The notes beneath the pieces are model-generated. The model had not been told where the DNA came from. It did not search any database and was given only the letters and a program-made list of their open reading frames with translations. The position numbers and the translations under genes are program-made. This document shows positions 1 to 5,172 of a stretch of 6,207 nucleotides of DNA, one piece after another (the first letter of the stretch is position 1; every line of letters starts with the position of its first letter). The stretch covers positions 1 through 6,207 of the forward strand of contig CAKSDA010000091.1 of NCBI GenBank assembly GCA_934444895.1, read 5' to 3'. Source of the stretch: an uncultured Eubacteriales bacterium (GTDB lineage Bacteria; Bacillota; Clostridia; Oscillospirales; Acutalibacteraceae).

Positions 1-234
1 TATATGGTCTAAATTTATATAAAAGACAAGATCTGATTTGCTATTTTGATTTATTAGCCCACAATCCTTTAAATGTATATGCGTATAACCCAAATCCTTC
101 ACTCCTTTATTTTTTGTTTTAAATTGATAGATTTTATCTTCAAATTCCTTCAAAGAATTTATCGTCTTTTTTAATTCCTGATAGTTGAGTAATACCTCAA
201 CACTATCTTTTGTGTTTCCATTATAAATTTTCAC
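1..234 (-). CDS. Putative immunity protein, Imm32-like, 3' end outside window
   Basis: The first 78 residues are visible; the gene runs off the left edge. The start is taken as GTG at 234-232 because the preceding minus-strand bases give an excellent ribosome binding site, AAAGGAGG, about 8 bases upstream. It begins MKIYNGNTKDSVEVLLNYQE, followed by a predicted helix, a GYTHIHL motif near residue 53 and a strand SDLVFYINLD at the visible end. The pattern of helix, H-x-H-L and a final hydrophobic strand recalls small immunity proteins such as Imm32, but this is a weak resemblance. The location fits an immunity role: it sits at the 3' end of a chain of such genes, directly after a fragment of a Hint domain that normally precedes a toxin tip. 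It is in the same frame as that fragment, so a gene caller may choose an upstream ATG inside the Hint remnant; I consider that start wrong. Confidence 0.6.
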   Translation of the reverse strand, partial: MKIYNGNTKDSVEVLLNYQELKKTINSLKEFEDKIYQFKTKNKGVKDLGYTHIHLKDCGLINQNSKSDLVFYINLDHI

Positions 235-240
235 AAGATT

Positions 241-390
241 AACCTCCTTTAATTTTTTCTCTCCGGTTTCAGGATTCTCAGACCAAACCATATCGCCGGC
301 TTTAACATATTCTATAGTAATATATCCAGTTTCTGCAAGAACAGGCGTTCCCGCTACAGGTATATGTCCCGCTTTGCGCCATGTTATCCG
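241..390 (-). pseudogene. Hint-domain fragment of an Rhs polymorphic toxin
   Basis: The minus strand encodes WRKAGHI, then PVAGTPVLAETG, IEYVKAGDMVWSENPETG and EKKLKEV. The second and third parts are the classic N-terminal block of the Hint (intein-like) self-cleaving domain that separates the Rhs core from the toxin tip. The usual Cys-Phe before VAGT is replaced by Ile-Pro, so the nucleophile is absent. The match stops abruptly after LKEV, exactly where the next gene's ribosome binding site lies. There is no usable start: the frame opens inside the end of the neighbouring 313-aa gene. This is a recombination remnant, not a functional Hint domain. Its last codons (AAG GAG GTT) provide the Shine-Dalgarno sequence for the gene starting at 234. 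Confidence 0.75.
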
Positions 391-407
391 GGCAACGATG
401 CTTTCTT

Positions 408-1349
408 TTATCTTTGGTAAATACTGAGTTCTCTTAGATTGTGTCCGCAATACCGCTTAATCATTTTTGTTTCGAATGTTTCATTAAATTGTTTCCATGC
501 CACAGTCACAACATTTTCTTTTGAATGAGGAATAAATTCTTTTTGTGGACGAACAGCATCAACAAAATTACCTACATAGATCAATTTTGTAGGAATGATC
601 CTTTTTGAAGTGTTAAGCAATTTTGCCCTGTACTGCGGCAAAAATCCATATTCATCTACATGATAGTTTATTTTAGATTTTTCGGCAATATCTTCTTGCG
701 GACGACTCATATCAATTGGTAAAAAGCGATCCTCGTACTTTGTGAACCATGTCTGAACATATTCCAATTTGTTATACTCTTCTACATTTGATGGAAGATT
801 GACATCACTAGTTATTTTCACATATACGATCGGTACAATGATTCCAGAATCCCATGTAGCCTCATCAACCTTTTGGATTAAAAAATACCGACCATAAAGA
901 CCTCTTTCTTTTGCCAAGTCGCTTTCCAATTGGTAAGCAAAGACATCTCCGAAATTCCATTGACATTTATACATTCTTCTTTTCGTTGGTTTTTTTGCCG
1001 GAGGTTGGGGAGAAAGCAGTTTTGCTCGCAAATCTTCCAGAGATTTCTTTTTTTTCGCTTTTGCGGATATATCTATTGTTTGACGATTAAGCATATCATC
1101 GGATTTTTCAATCCAATAAAGAGCTTTTCCTTTAACAATCGGCAGGAGTACCCCCAAATTCCATTGCGTATCTGCCAATGCCAACCAAAACAATGATTCC
1201 TCTCCAATATCACCTATACTTTTATAGTCCTGTGTTAATTTATTAGTGATATCCTGAACAGTTTCTCCGGCATTATACAATTCTTCAAATTTATCTTTCA
1301 CATCCAGTGATGTATCATTTTGATATAACTCAAATCCCCACATTCCCAT
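408..1349 (-). CDS. DUF4259-type putative immunity protein, two-domain (313 aa)
   Basis: The protein starts MGMWGFELYQNDTSLDVKD, matching the MGxWG...xNDxxxD signature of DUF4259-type proteins, which often sit beside polymorphic toxins. The N-terminal helical part (residues 1 to about 112) ends in a linker rich in Pro and Lys (SPQPPAKKPTKRR, about 113-125). A second domain follows (about 126-313), beginning YKCQWNFGDVFAYQL and predicted to be mostly strand; it looks like a separate fold that I cannot name. No signal peptide or membrane segment is seen, so it should be cytoplasmic. The start at 1349 has AGGTGAT seven bases or so upstream; an ATG two codons later is also possible. The start overlaps by 20 bases the end of a toxin-tail frame (stop at 1332-1330), as expected for a toxin/immunity pair. 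The role as an immunity protein is inferred from this context. The stop falls just before the Hint fragment. Confidence 0.85.
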   Translation of the reverse strand: MGMWGFELYQNDTSLDVKDKFEELYNAGETVQDITNKLTQDYKSIGDIGEESLFWLALADTQWNLGVLLPIVKGKALYWIEKSDDMLNRQTIDISAKAKKKKSLEDLRAKLLSPQPPAKKPTKRRMYKCQWNFGDVFAYQLESDLAKERGLYGRYFLIQKVDEATWDSGIIVPIVYVKITSDVNLPSNVEEYNKLEYVQTWFTKYEDRFLPIDMSRPQEDIAEKSKINYHVDEYGFLPQYRAKLLNTSKRIIPTKLIYVGNFVDAVRPQKEFIPHSKENVVTVAWKQFNETFETKMIKRYCGHNLRELSIYQR

Positions 1350-1458
1350 TTATATCACCTGCAAATCGATTTCCGGTCCAATACAAAATCTCGTTAGACA
1401 TTTGGTTCCGGCCGTAATTTAAAGTACCTAAAGCCAGCTCTTTAAACGCGCCCCAATA
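1330..1458 (-). pseudogene. C-terminal tail of a lost Rhs toxin tip
   Basis: An open frame without a start encodes YWGAFKELALGTLNYG, then RNQMSNEILYWTGNRF and AGDINGNVGI, ending in TGA inside the first codons of the 313-aa gene. Its composition is protein-like, and the 20-base overlap with the downstream start is typical of a toxin C-terminus and its immunity gene. It is in a different frame from the Rhs core remnant just upstream, so the join near 1458 is frameshifted and the toxin body is missing. The toxin activity cannot be told from this tail. Confidence 0.55.
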
Positions 1459-1469
1459 TTTCGGTGCCA

Positions 1470-1586
1470 CACATATTGAACGTTTGCGACGCCATCCACA
1501 TTAATAAATCGATCATAGTGGCGGGACTGGAGATAGTACCGGCCGGTGTCGGAGTCGTAGATGTAGTCCTGGCATATCAGCTGGTT
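1470..1586 (-). pseudogene. Rhs core C-terminal motif remnant (YDSDTGRYYLQSR)
   Basis: The minus strand encodes NQLICQD, YIYDSDTGRYYLQSRHYD, and RFINVDGVANVQYV. This is the hallmark of the end of the Rhs core, whose usual form is YDxxTGLYYLxxRYYDPxxGRFIxxD. The segment normally present between YYD and GRF (Pro-x-x-Gly) is deleted here, and the upstream NPxxYRG motif is not recognisable. It is clearly more GC-rich than the genes on either side, as expected of the conserved rhs part. No start codon or promoter is seen; it is a scrap left by recombination. Confidence 0.8.
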
Positions 1587-1609
1587 CGGCGATGGCATCG
1601 CCGTTGTGA

Positions 1610-1652
1610 TACCACAAAGACGAAACTTGTCAGGAACATTCCTAAAACCATT
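1610..1652 (-). repeat. Module-boundary repeat, copy D (partial)
   Basis: The minus strand reads GGTTTTAGGAATGTTCCTGA followed by CAAG and, after a few bases, TGTGGTA. It matches the leading end of copies B and C (GGTTTCAGGAGTACTCCTGA, CAAG, TGTGGTA), but the central palindrome is mutated and the remainder of the repeat has been replaced by the Rhs core remnant. It begins about 12 bases after the stop of the HEAT-type gene, the same position relative to an upstream gene as copies A and B. Confidence 0.6.
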
Positions 1653-1661
1653 TAGATGAGG

Positions 1662-2318
1662 TTATTCTATCTTTTTCAAAGCAGCTTTTGCATATTTTCG
1701 CCAACCGGGATGTTTCGAGTTTTGAAATCGTTCAAAATATGGACGCAGATCCTTCCGTTTAAAATCTCCCAAGGCAACAATCGCATGTAATCTTACTCCT
1801 TCATCTTCCAGCAAATCAATTAGAATAGGAATTGCTGCTTCCACTTTTAATTTTCCAACAAGTAAAATAATCATTTGCCTGTCTTGTCCGTATGACGAAT
1901 CGGATATTATTTTTAAATAGTCATCGATATATTTTTTTGAACGGATTTGATATAGCCGATCACCGATCGCCCATTTGTCAATATTAGAATTATTAGAGCA
2001 GTAATCTTTCAAGAGCATAGGTACTACTTCTTCTAACTCTTTATGGTGAAACCAACCTAGCAGATATCGTTTTTCATTTTTCAATTTTGCCATTTTATAA
2101 TATTTAATCACAACCGGGAGAACTGTATCTTTATACTTTGGTAGTAAACTTTCTGCCTGATTTAAAACTTGAAAGTTGAACCCTAAATTCAGTAGTTCCT
2201 GTTTAAAAGCTAGCAATATGCTGTCTGAATTTTTTTCCAGTTGCTCTTCTCTTGCCTTATACTGTTCTAACATGTGTTTCACTAAATCAGGATTGCTGTT
2301 AATATCATAGTTACTCAC
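1662..2318 (-). CDS. HEAT-repeat-type putative immunity protein (218 aa)
   Basis: This soluble all-helical protein has HEAT-like repeats. The clearest unit is in the C-terminal third, AAIPILIDLLEDEGVRLHAI (about 161-180) followed by VALGDFKRKDLRPYFERF, where alternating hydrophobic positions and a Pro/Asp turn fit a HEAT hairpin. An earlier unit around 88-105 (ELEEVVPMLLKDY) is weaker. HEAT proteins are common among immunity proteins of contact-dependent and Rhs toxins, where they bind and block the toxin. The start is GTG at 2318 with AGAGGTGAT six bases upstream; no ATG start fits as well. A toxin tail ends 13 bases before this start, supporting an immunity role by context. The gene ends about 12 bases before repeat copy D. 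No export signal is seen, so the cognate toxin should act in the cytoplasm. Confidence 0.85.
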   Translation of the reverse strand: MSNYDINSNPDLVKHMLEQYKAREEQLEKNSDSILLAFKQELLNLGFNFQVLNQAESLLPKYKDTVLPVVIKYYKMAKLKNEKRYLLGWFHHKELEEVVPMLLKDYCSNNSNIDKWAIGDRLYQIRSKKYIDDYLKIISDSSYGQDRQMIILLVGKLKVEAAIPILIDLLEDEGVRLHAIVALGDFKRKDLRPYFERFQNSKHPGWRKYAKAALKKIE

Positions 2319-2331
2319 TATATCACCTCTT

Positions 2332-2418
2332 CTACTTCAAAGGAAATACTTGTATCAACCCGCTATCTACCGCCTGCTGCAATGGACCAGTTAAGTGGGC
2401 GTTAGTATACAAATGCAT
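2332..2418 (-). pseudogene. C-terminal tail of a lost toxin tip
   Basis: A short frame encodes MHLYTNAHLTGPLQQ then AVDSGLIQVFPLK and a TAG stop 13 bases before the HEAT-type gene. The first Met is probably not a real start, because no ribosome binding site precedes it and the frame is joined to an Rhs YD-repeat scrap in another frame. Position and length fit the end of a toxin whose immunity gene follows. The activity is unknown. Confidence 0.5.
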
Positions 2419-2483
2419 TTCAAGTTTTCATTTGCCGCATAAGTATATGTCCGGCTTTGCACCGTGCCGTATCCATCCGGACC
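2415..2483 (-). pseudogene. Rhs YD-repeat remnant
   Basis: The minus strand encodes GPDGYGTVQSRTYTY then AANENLKC. This resembles a YD-repeat unit, whose common form is DPYGxV...TYTYDANGNL. It is one repeat long, has no start, lies between the promoter-bearing repeat copy A and a toxin tail, and is out of frame with that tail. Its stretch coding VQSRTYT is nearly identical at DNA level to the join at the Hint fragment around 361-380. Confidence 0.55.
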
Positions 2484-2636
2484 TTATACGTATATGTCGT
2501 TTTTTTGACATTTTAATTTTACCAAATTTCGGCATTACCATCAATGCAACACGTTTGGCCGGCTTTCGTGAGAAAGACTTAATTGTAACCCTCGGCTTTA
2601 AATGGATTACCATGGCACTTGTCAGGACACCTTTAA
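2484..2636 (-). repeat. Module-boundary repeat, copy A (with promoter, hairpin deleted)
   Basis: In minus-strand order the copy contains TTAAAGG, a degenerate palindrome (GGTGTCCTGACAAG), GGTAATCCATTTAAAGCCGA, GGGTTACAATTAAGTC, a junction TCTTTCTCACGAAAGCC, the promoter block and AAACGACATATACGTATAAG. Copy C has the same parts in the same order but carries a hairpin of about 45 bases at the junction. The repeat has no consistent coding frame across copies. The leading TTAAAGG includes the TAA stop of the gene at 2633-2875, so that gene ends inside the repeat. Confidence 0.85.
2516..2544 (-). promoter_or_regulatory. Sigma-A-type promoter inside repeat copy A
   Basis: On the minus strand TTGATG (2544-2539) and TAAAAT (2521-2516) are separated by exactly 17 bases. 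The equivalent place in copy C has TTGACG-17-TAAAAT, so the elements are conserved while several spacer bases differ. It points at the toxin tail and HEAT-type gene downstream (1662-2318), about 190 bases from that start. Confidence 0.6.
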
Positions 2637-2875
2637 GGATTTTGGATGTCCCTTGCATATATAGCGACGAGTTCATTAAACACATGCTGCAATGCATCGC
2701 TTTCCGAAGGAAATCCAATGCAATCATACTCTTTTCCTCTCTCCCTTGTGAACGTTTCCCAGCGGAGTTTGTTTTTTCGAATGTTATAGCCATCGTTAGT
2801 ACTGCTATCAAAAGAAACGATTTCTGGTGGTATCCCATTTTCTTTCAGACGTGCGATAAATTCATTTCTGTTCAT
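2633..2875 (-). CDS. Imm59-like putative immunity protein, possibly 3'-truncated (80 aa)
   Basis: The protein begins MNRNEFIARLKENGIPPEIV and contains WETFTRERGKEYD (about 39-51) and FPSESDALQHVFNEL. The order of an N-terminal helix with LKENGI, a Trp-x(4-6)-ERG strand, then F-x-SE-x-x-A in a final helix resembles Imm59-type immunity proteins; I am moderately sure. The start is ATG at 2875 with GGAG about 8 bases upstream. A toxin tail stops 20 bases before it. The TAA stop lies in the first bases of repeat copy A, so the C-terminus may have been cut by repeat insertion or recombination. The protein has no export signal. Confidence 0.7.
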   Translation of the reverse strand: MNRNEFIARLKENGIPPEIVSFDSSTNDGYNIRKNKLRWETFTRERGKEYDCIGFPSESDALQHVFNELVAIYARDIQNP

Positions 2876-2895
2876 ATCTCACTCTCCAAATATTT

Positions 2896-3036
2896 TTAAT
2901 ATCCCCTTTGCGCTGCTCTTTGTATAAGATCACCGCTAAAGATAGATATTGTTGTCTTACACCACGTATAAGCAGCAAATGCATCCGGTACTGTGTAGCG
3001 GTTTGCAGAGGGAATATGATAACCGAAAATGTTATT
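2896..3036 (-). pseudogene. C-terminal tail of a lost toxin tip
   Basis: A frame without a start encodes NNIFGYHIPSANRYTVPDAF, then AAYTWCKTTISIF and SGDLIQRAAQRGY, stopping 20 bases before the Imm59-like gene. It has protein-like composition and a helical end, and its position fits the end of that gene's cognate toxin. It begins at the stop codon of the lipoprotein gene, so the join at about 3030-3036 is a cassette boundary without any copy of the repeat. Confidence 0.55.
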
Positions 3037-3508
3037 GAGGTAGGCGCTCTACTATCACATTGGTTAAAAGATCCAGTTTCATAACTTCATAAACGATATC
3101 ATTTTCCACTTCAAAATAAATAAGATACCCATTCTCGGTAATATAGGCAGGAATATAAAAGCCGCTACCGATATCAGCATGTACTTCTCCGATTTTTTCT
3201 TTTACTTCATGTAGGCTCTTATCTAAATACCGGTTTATATCTTCATCCTTCACTAAAACTACTCCCTGAGCAGTACGACATTTTCGGTCAGAAGAAAACT
3301 CTGCTATCTTTTGAGCCATTCCGTTTTTCTCCACAACGATTGTGTATGTATTGTTTGTTCGAAAAACGGACAAAGAGTTAAGAAATATAAATGGCGTTTG
3401 TTGGTCATTTATCCCGGATATTGAATCACCTATTCGTATATTAGAATTATTTTTGCATCCCGACAAAGTTAATGCTGTCAGCAGCAATACAATTATAATT
3501 TTTTTCAT
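3032..3508 (-). CDS. Secreted lipoprotein, putative immunity protein (158 aa)
   Basis: The N-terminus MKKIIIVLLLTALTLSGCKN is a complete lipoprotein signal: two lysines, a hydrophobic core, and lipobox LSGC with the acylated Cys at residue 18. The mature protein should be anchored on the outer face of the cytoplasmic membrane. The rest shows alternating strand segments, including FYIPAYITENGYLIYFEVEN near the end, a small beta-rich fold that I do not recognise. The start is ATG at 3508 with GGAGGAGG about 7 bases upstream. The ATG overlaps the TGA of an upstream toxin tail by four bases (ATGA), a coupling typical of toxin/immunity pairs. If it is an immunity protein, its toxin should act outside the cytoplasm or at the membrane. 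An unrelated surface lipoprotein is the alternative. Confidence 0.85.
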   Translation of the reverse strand: MKKIIIVLLLTALTLSGCKNNSNIRIGDSISGINDQQTPFIFLNSLSVFRTNNTYTIVVEKNGMAQKIAEFSSDRKCRTAQGVVLVKDEDINRYLDKSLHEVKEKIGEVHADIGSGFYIPAYITENGYLIYFEVENDIVYEVMKLDLLTNVIVERLPQ

Positions 3509-3591
3509 AACCGTTCCTCCTCCATTTGGGCCAACTTCATAATATCCTGAAAAGCCATCATAAATACCTCTGTTGCAATTTCCCGGGTCGG
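3505..3591 (-). pseudogene. C-terminal tail of a lost toxin tip, coupled to the lipoprotein gene
   Basis: The frame encodes PTREIATEVFMMAFQD then IMKLAQMEEERL and ends TGA, overlapping the lipoprotein start by four bases. The final Glu codons (GAG GAG GAA) double as the Shine-Dalgarno site of the lipoprotein. It reads as an amphipathic helix. No start or toxin body precedes it; an Rhs core scrap ends about 22 bases upstream. Confidence 0.5.
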
Positions 3592-3613
3592 TTATTGTAT
3601 TGCCCCCAATGTA

Positions 3614-3686
3614 TTAGGCGTTGCGGATGTTTAGTACCATGCCGTAGGGATCGTAGGTGTACTCCGCCGTATAATCGCTGTGACGA
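3614..3686 (-). pseudogene. Rhs YD-repeat/core remnant (YTYDPYGMV)
   Basis: Directly after the stop of the membrane-protein gene the minus strand encodes HSDYTAEYTYDPYGMVLNIR then NA and a TAA stop. YTAEYTYDPYGMVLNI is a strong match to the YDPYGxV signature in the late Rhs core. No start is present. The junctions with the preceding gene (3687) and the following toxin tail mark two recombination points. Confidence 0.75.
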
Positions 3687-4418
3687 TTATTTTTTGATGT
3701 TTTGCAAATCCATAATATTTATAAATTTTCTTCTTAATTGTTTGTATTTCATGATAGCAAAACCGTCTTTTTGCTTTGCAATGTAAATATTTTTGTCACC
3801 AAACGAAACGCCGACAGGAAGCCTACCGTTTTTTAAGCCTTGCTGCACATTGCCATTAACTATCCGCAGAAAAGTAGGCGTTATTCGATCTACACAAAAT
3901 ACAAAGATCATATTAATTGAGTCTCTTATAGTTTCATAATCATAGTATTCATCTAATATATTCGCGACGCTTTCGTCAACATTACCTATTATTTCGTCCA
4001 ATAACTCAGGAACACGAATGATTGTAAAGCACTCTAATGTCCACAATTTTGATTTCTTTAAATACAGCGTTACTTCTCCGTTAAGCGGAATAGGGACATT
4101 CTTTTGCATTTGGTATTCATTCTCCAAAAGTCGCCCATGCAAGAAGTCCAAAAACTCTTGATAGGAAGCAAATGCAAGCGGTACTTTTTCTGCGTTGACA
4201 GGCTTTTGCTTCAGCCCGCCAAATATCGGTAGTAATATTACAAACAGAATGCCCACACCAAAAAATGCGAATATGATTATATGACTCACGAAAATTGCAG
4301 TTTCTTCATTCGGTATAAGCATACCCAATAAAATACCACCTGGAAAAAGACTACACATTAAAATCATTTCGATGACCATCAGCGTCTTAAGAATCAACTC
4401 TTTTGTCCTGTCACTCAT
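3687..4418 (-). CDS. Two-helix membrane protein, putative immunity protein (243 aa)
   Basis: The protein starts MSDRTKELILKTLMVIEMIL. Two hydrophobic helices follow, about residues 11-34 and 41-66, separated by a short acidic loop (PNEET). A soluble domain of about 175 residues follows, with strands such as LNGEVTLYLKKSKLWTLE and KNIYIAKQKDGFAIMKYKQL. The fold is not one I can name. I place the start at ATG 4418, where GGGGTGAT lies at correct spacing; GTG 4427 or ATG 4424 would overlap the binding site itself. The start overlaps the end of a toxin-tail frame by 8 bases. Two-helix immunity proteins usually protect against toxins that act on or cross the membrane, and this is inferred here. 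The gene is followed directly by an Rhs core scrap. Confidence 0.82.
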   Translation of the reverse strand: MSDRTKELILKTLMVIEMILMCSLFPGGILLGMLIPNEETAIFVSHIIIFAFFGVGILFVILLPIFGGLKQKPVNAEKVPLAFASYQEFLDFLHGRLLENEYQMQKNVPIPLNGEVTLYLKKSKLWTLECFTIIRVPELLDEIIGNVDESVANILDEYYDYETIRDSINMIFVFCVDRITPTFLRIVNGNVQQGLKNGRLPVGVSFGDKNIYIAKQKDGFAIMKYKQLRRKFINIMDLQNIKK

Positions 4419-4470
4419 CTTCATCACCCCGCTGCTCGTATCTCTGTATCGTTGTCTTAGCTATTTGTCC
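4411..4470 (-). pseudogene. C-terminal tail of a lost toxin tip, overlapping the membrane-protein start
   Basis: The short frame GQIAKTTIQRYEQRGDEDE ends TGA at 4413-4411, eight bases inside the membrane-protein gene. Its charged end codes the GGGGTGATGA binding site of that gene. The segment is only 19 residues and could be chance, but the overlap geometry matches the other tail/gene pairs. Confidence 0.35.
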
Positions 4471-4486
4471 TTACAAAAGCGTCCAC

Positions 4487-4555
4487 TTAAGATAAATCAT
4501 AGCTTGTATAGCCGGCTTCGACAATTGCTTTCTGCATATCTAAAAACTTTTTACC
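4487..4555 (-). pseudogene. Short protein tail immediately after repeat copy B
   Basis: The frame encodes GKKFLDMQKAIVEAGYTSYD then LS and TAA. It begins exactly where copy B stops matching (after CGTGAGG), so it is the first foreign sequence past the repeat. It has the look of a C-terminal helix of a toxin or immunity protein. No immunity gene follows it; another tail starts 17 bases later. Confidence 0.4.
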
Positions 4556-4634
4556 TCACGCAAAGACCTAATTGTAACCCTCGGCTTTAAATGGACTACC
4601 GCAACCTTGTCAGGAGTACTCCTGAAACCTTTAA
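4554..4634 (-). repeat. Module-boundary repeat, copy B (leading half only)
   Basis: In minus-strand order it has TTAAAGG, the perfect palindrome TCAGGAGTACTCCTGA (4625-4610), CAAG, GGTAGTCCATTTAAAGCCGA, GGGTTACAATTAGGTCTTTG and CGTGAGG. It matches copy C almost base for base up to the first arm of the hairpin, then switches to foreign sequence. It therefore lacks the hairpin's second arm and the promoter. It begins about 16 bases after the stop of the gene at 4650-5120. Confidence 0.85.
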
Positions 4635-4649
4635 GAATATGAAATTACT

Positions 4650-5120
4650 CTAACAATTTTTTTGTTCCGCAACCAAGAATGTTTTATCCCATTTATCACG
4701 GTATGGTTTTATATAAGTTTTCCAATAGTTTTTAGGGATACGAAAATGGTTATCCGCCATAATATCCGGTAAACAATGATAGCAATCAATCAAATCATAC
4801 GCCCTTTCAAAATTCTGGTTTTTTAAAGCATAAATTGATTCTTCACACAATTTTATAAGTATTTCGTATGCATATTTGTTTTTTAAAAATCGCCGGTTTA
4901 CATAAACATTATTGTGATAAATATAGTACCACCGCTCTTGATCTAAACCTTGCACATCCGCCAGTGCCTTTCGGACTTGATTATCCTCATACTCTTTTTC
5001 GGTATATCTCAACACCTGTATGATTTTGGACAATATTTCGAAATTAAATTTATTCCGGATATCATTTCGTATGGCGACCAACGCGGATGTAATATCATAT
5101 AAATCGTTTTGACTTATCAT
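4650..5120 (-). CDS. Helical putative immunity protein, unnamed family (156 aa)
   Basis: The protein begins MISQNDLYDITSALVAIRND and is predicted largely helical. A conserved-looking C-terminal block holds a helix rich in Leu and Glu (about 86-103), AYDLIDCYHCLPDI (about 107-120) and IPKNYWKTYIKPYRDKWDK. The LIDxxHxLP and P-x-x-YW-x(3)-I-x-P-Y-R-x-KW pattern recurs in small proteins near Rhs and CDI toxins as I remember them, but I cannot name the family. The start is ATG 5120, since AAGGAG lies 7 bases upstream; an in-frame ATG 15 codons earlier has no binding site. The gene starts 52 bases after the DUF5071-like gene, probably in one operon. No toxin tail lies between the two genes. It ends 16 bases before repeat copy B. 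Confidence 0.82.
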   Translation of the reverse strand: MISQNDLYDITSALVAIRNDIRNKFNFEILSKIIQVLRYTEKEYEDNQVRKALADVQGLDQERWYYIYHNNVYVNRRFLKNKYAYEILIKLCEESIYALKNQNFERAYDLIDCYHCLPDIMADNHFRIPKNYWKTYIKPYRDKWDKTFLVAEQKNC

Positions 5121-5172
5121 AACATTCTCCTTGTAATCATTTATACGATTCCACAAAAACATCAATACTCAA

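Noticed and set aside
1..390. A single Hint-immunity fusion protein
   Set aside because: The frame is continuous, but the Hint part is broken, has no start, and a strong ribosome binding site with GTG lies at the boundary.
1464..1655. 63-codon plus-strand frame with a valine-rich stretch
   Set aside because: It is the reverse of the Rhs core remnant, whose YDSDTG-YYLQSR motif on the minus strand is unmistakable.
2428..2838. 136-codon minus-strand frame across copy A and the Imm59-like gene
   Set aside because: Its first half is an out-of-frame shadow of the Imm59-like gene and its second half is non-coding repeat; no ribosome binding site.
2432..2899. 155-codon plus-strand frame
   Set aside because: It is antisense to the Imm59-like gene and the repeat, is rich in Cys, Phe and Ile as shadows are, and has no ribosome binding site.
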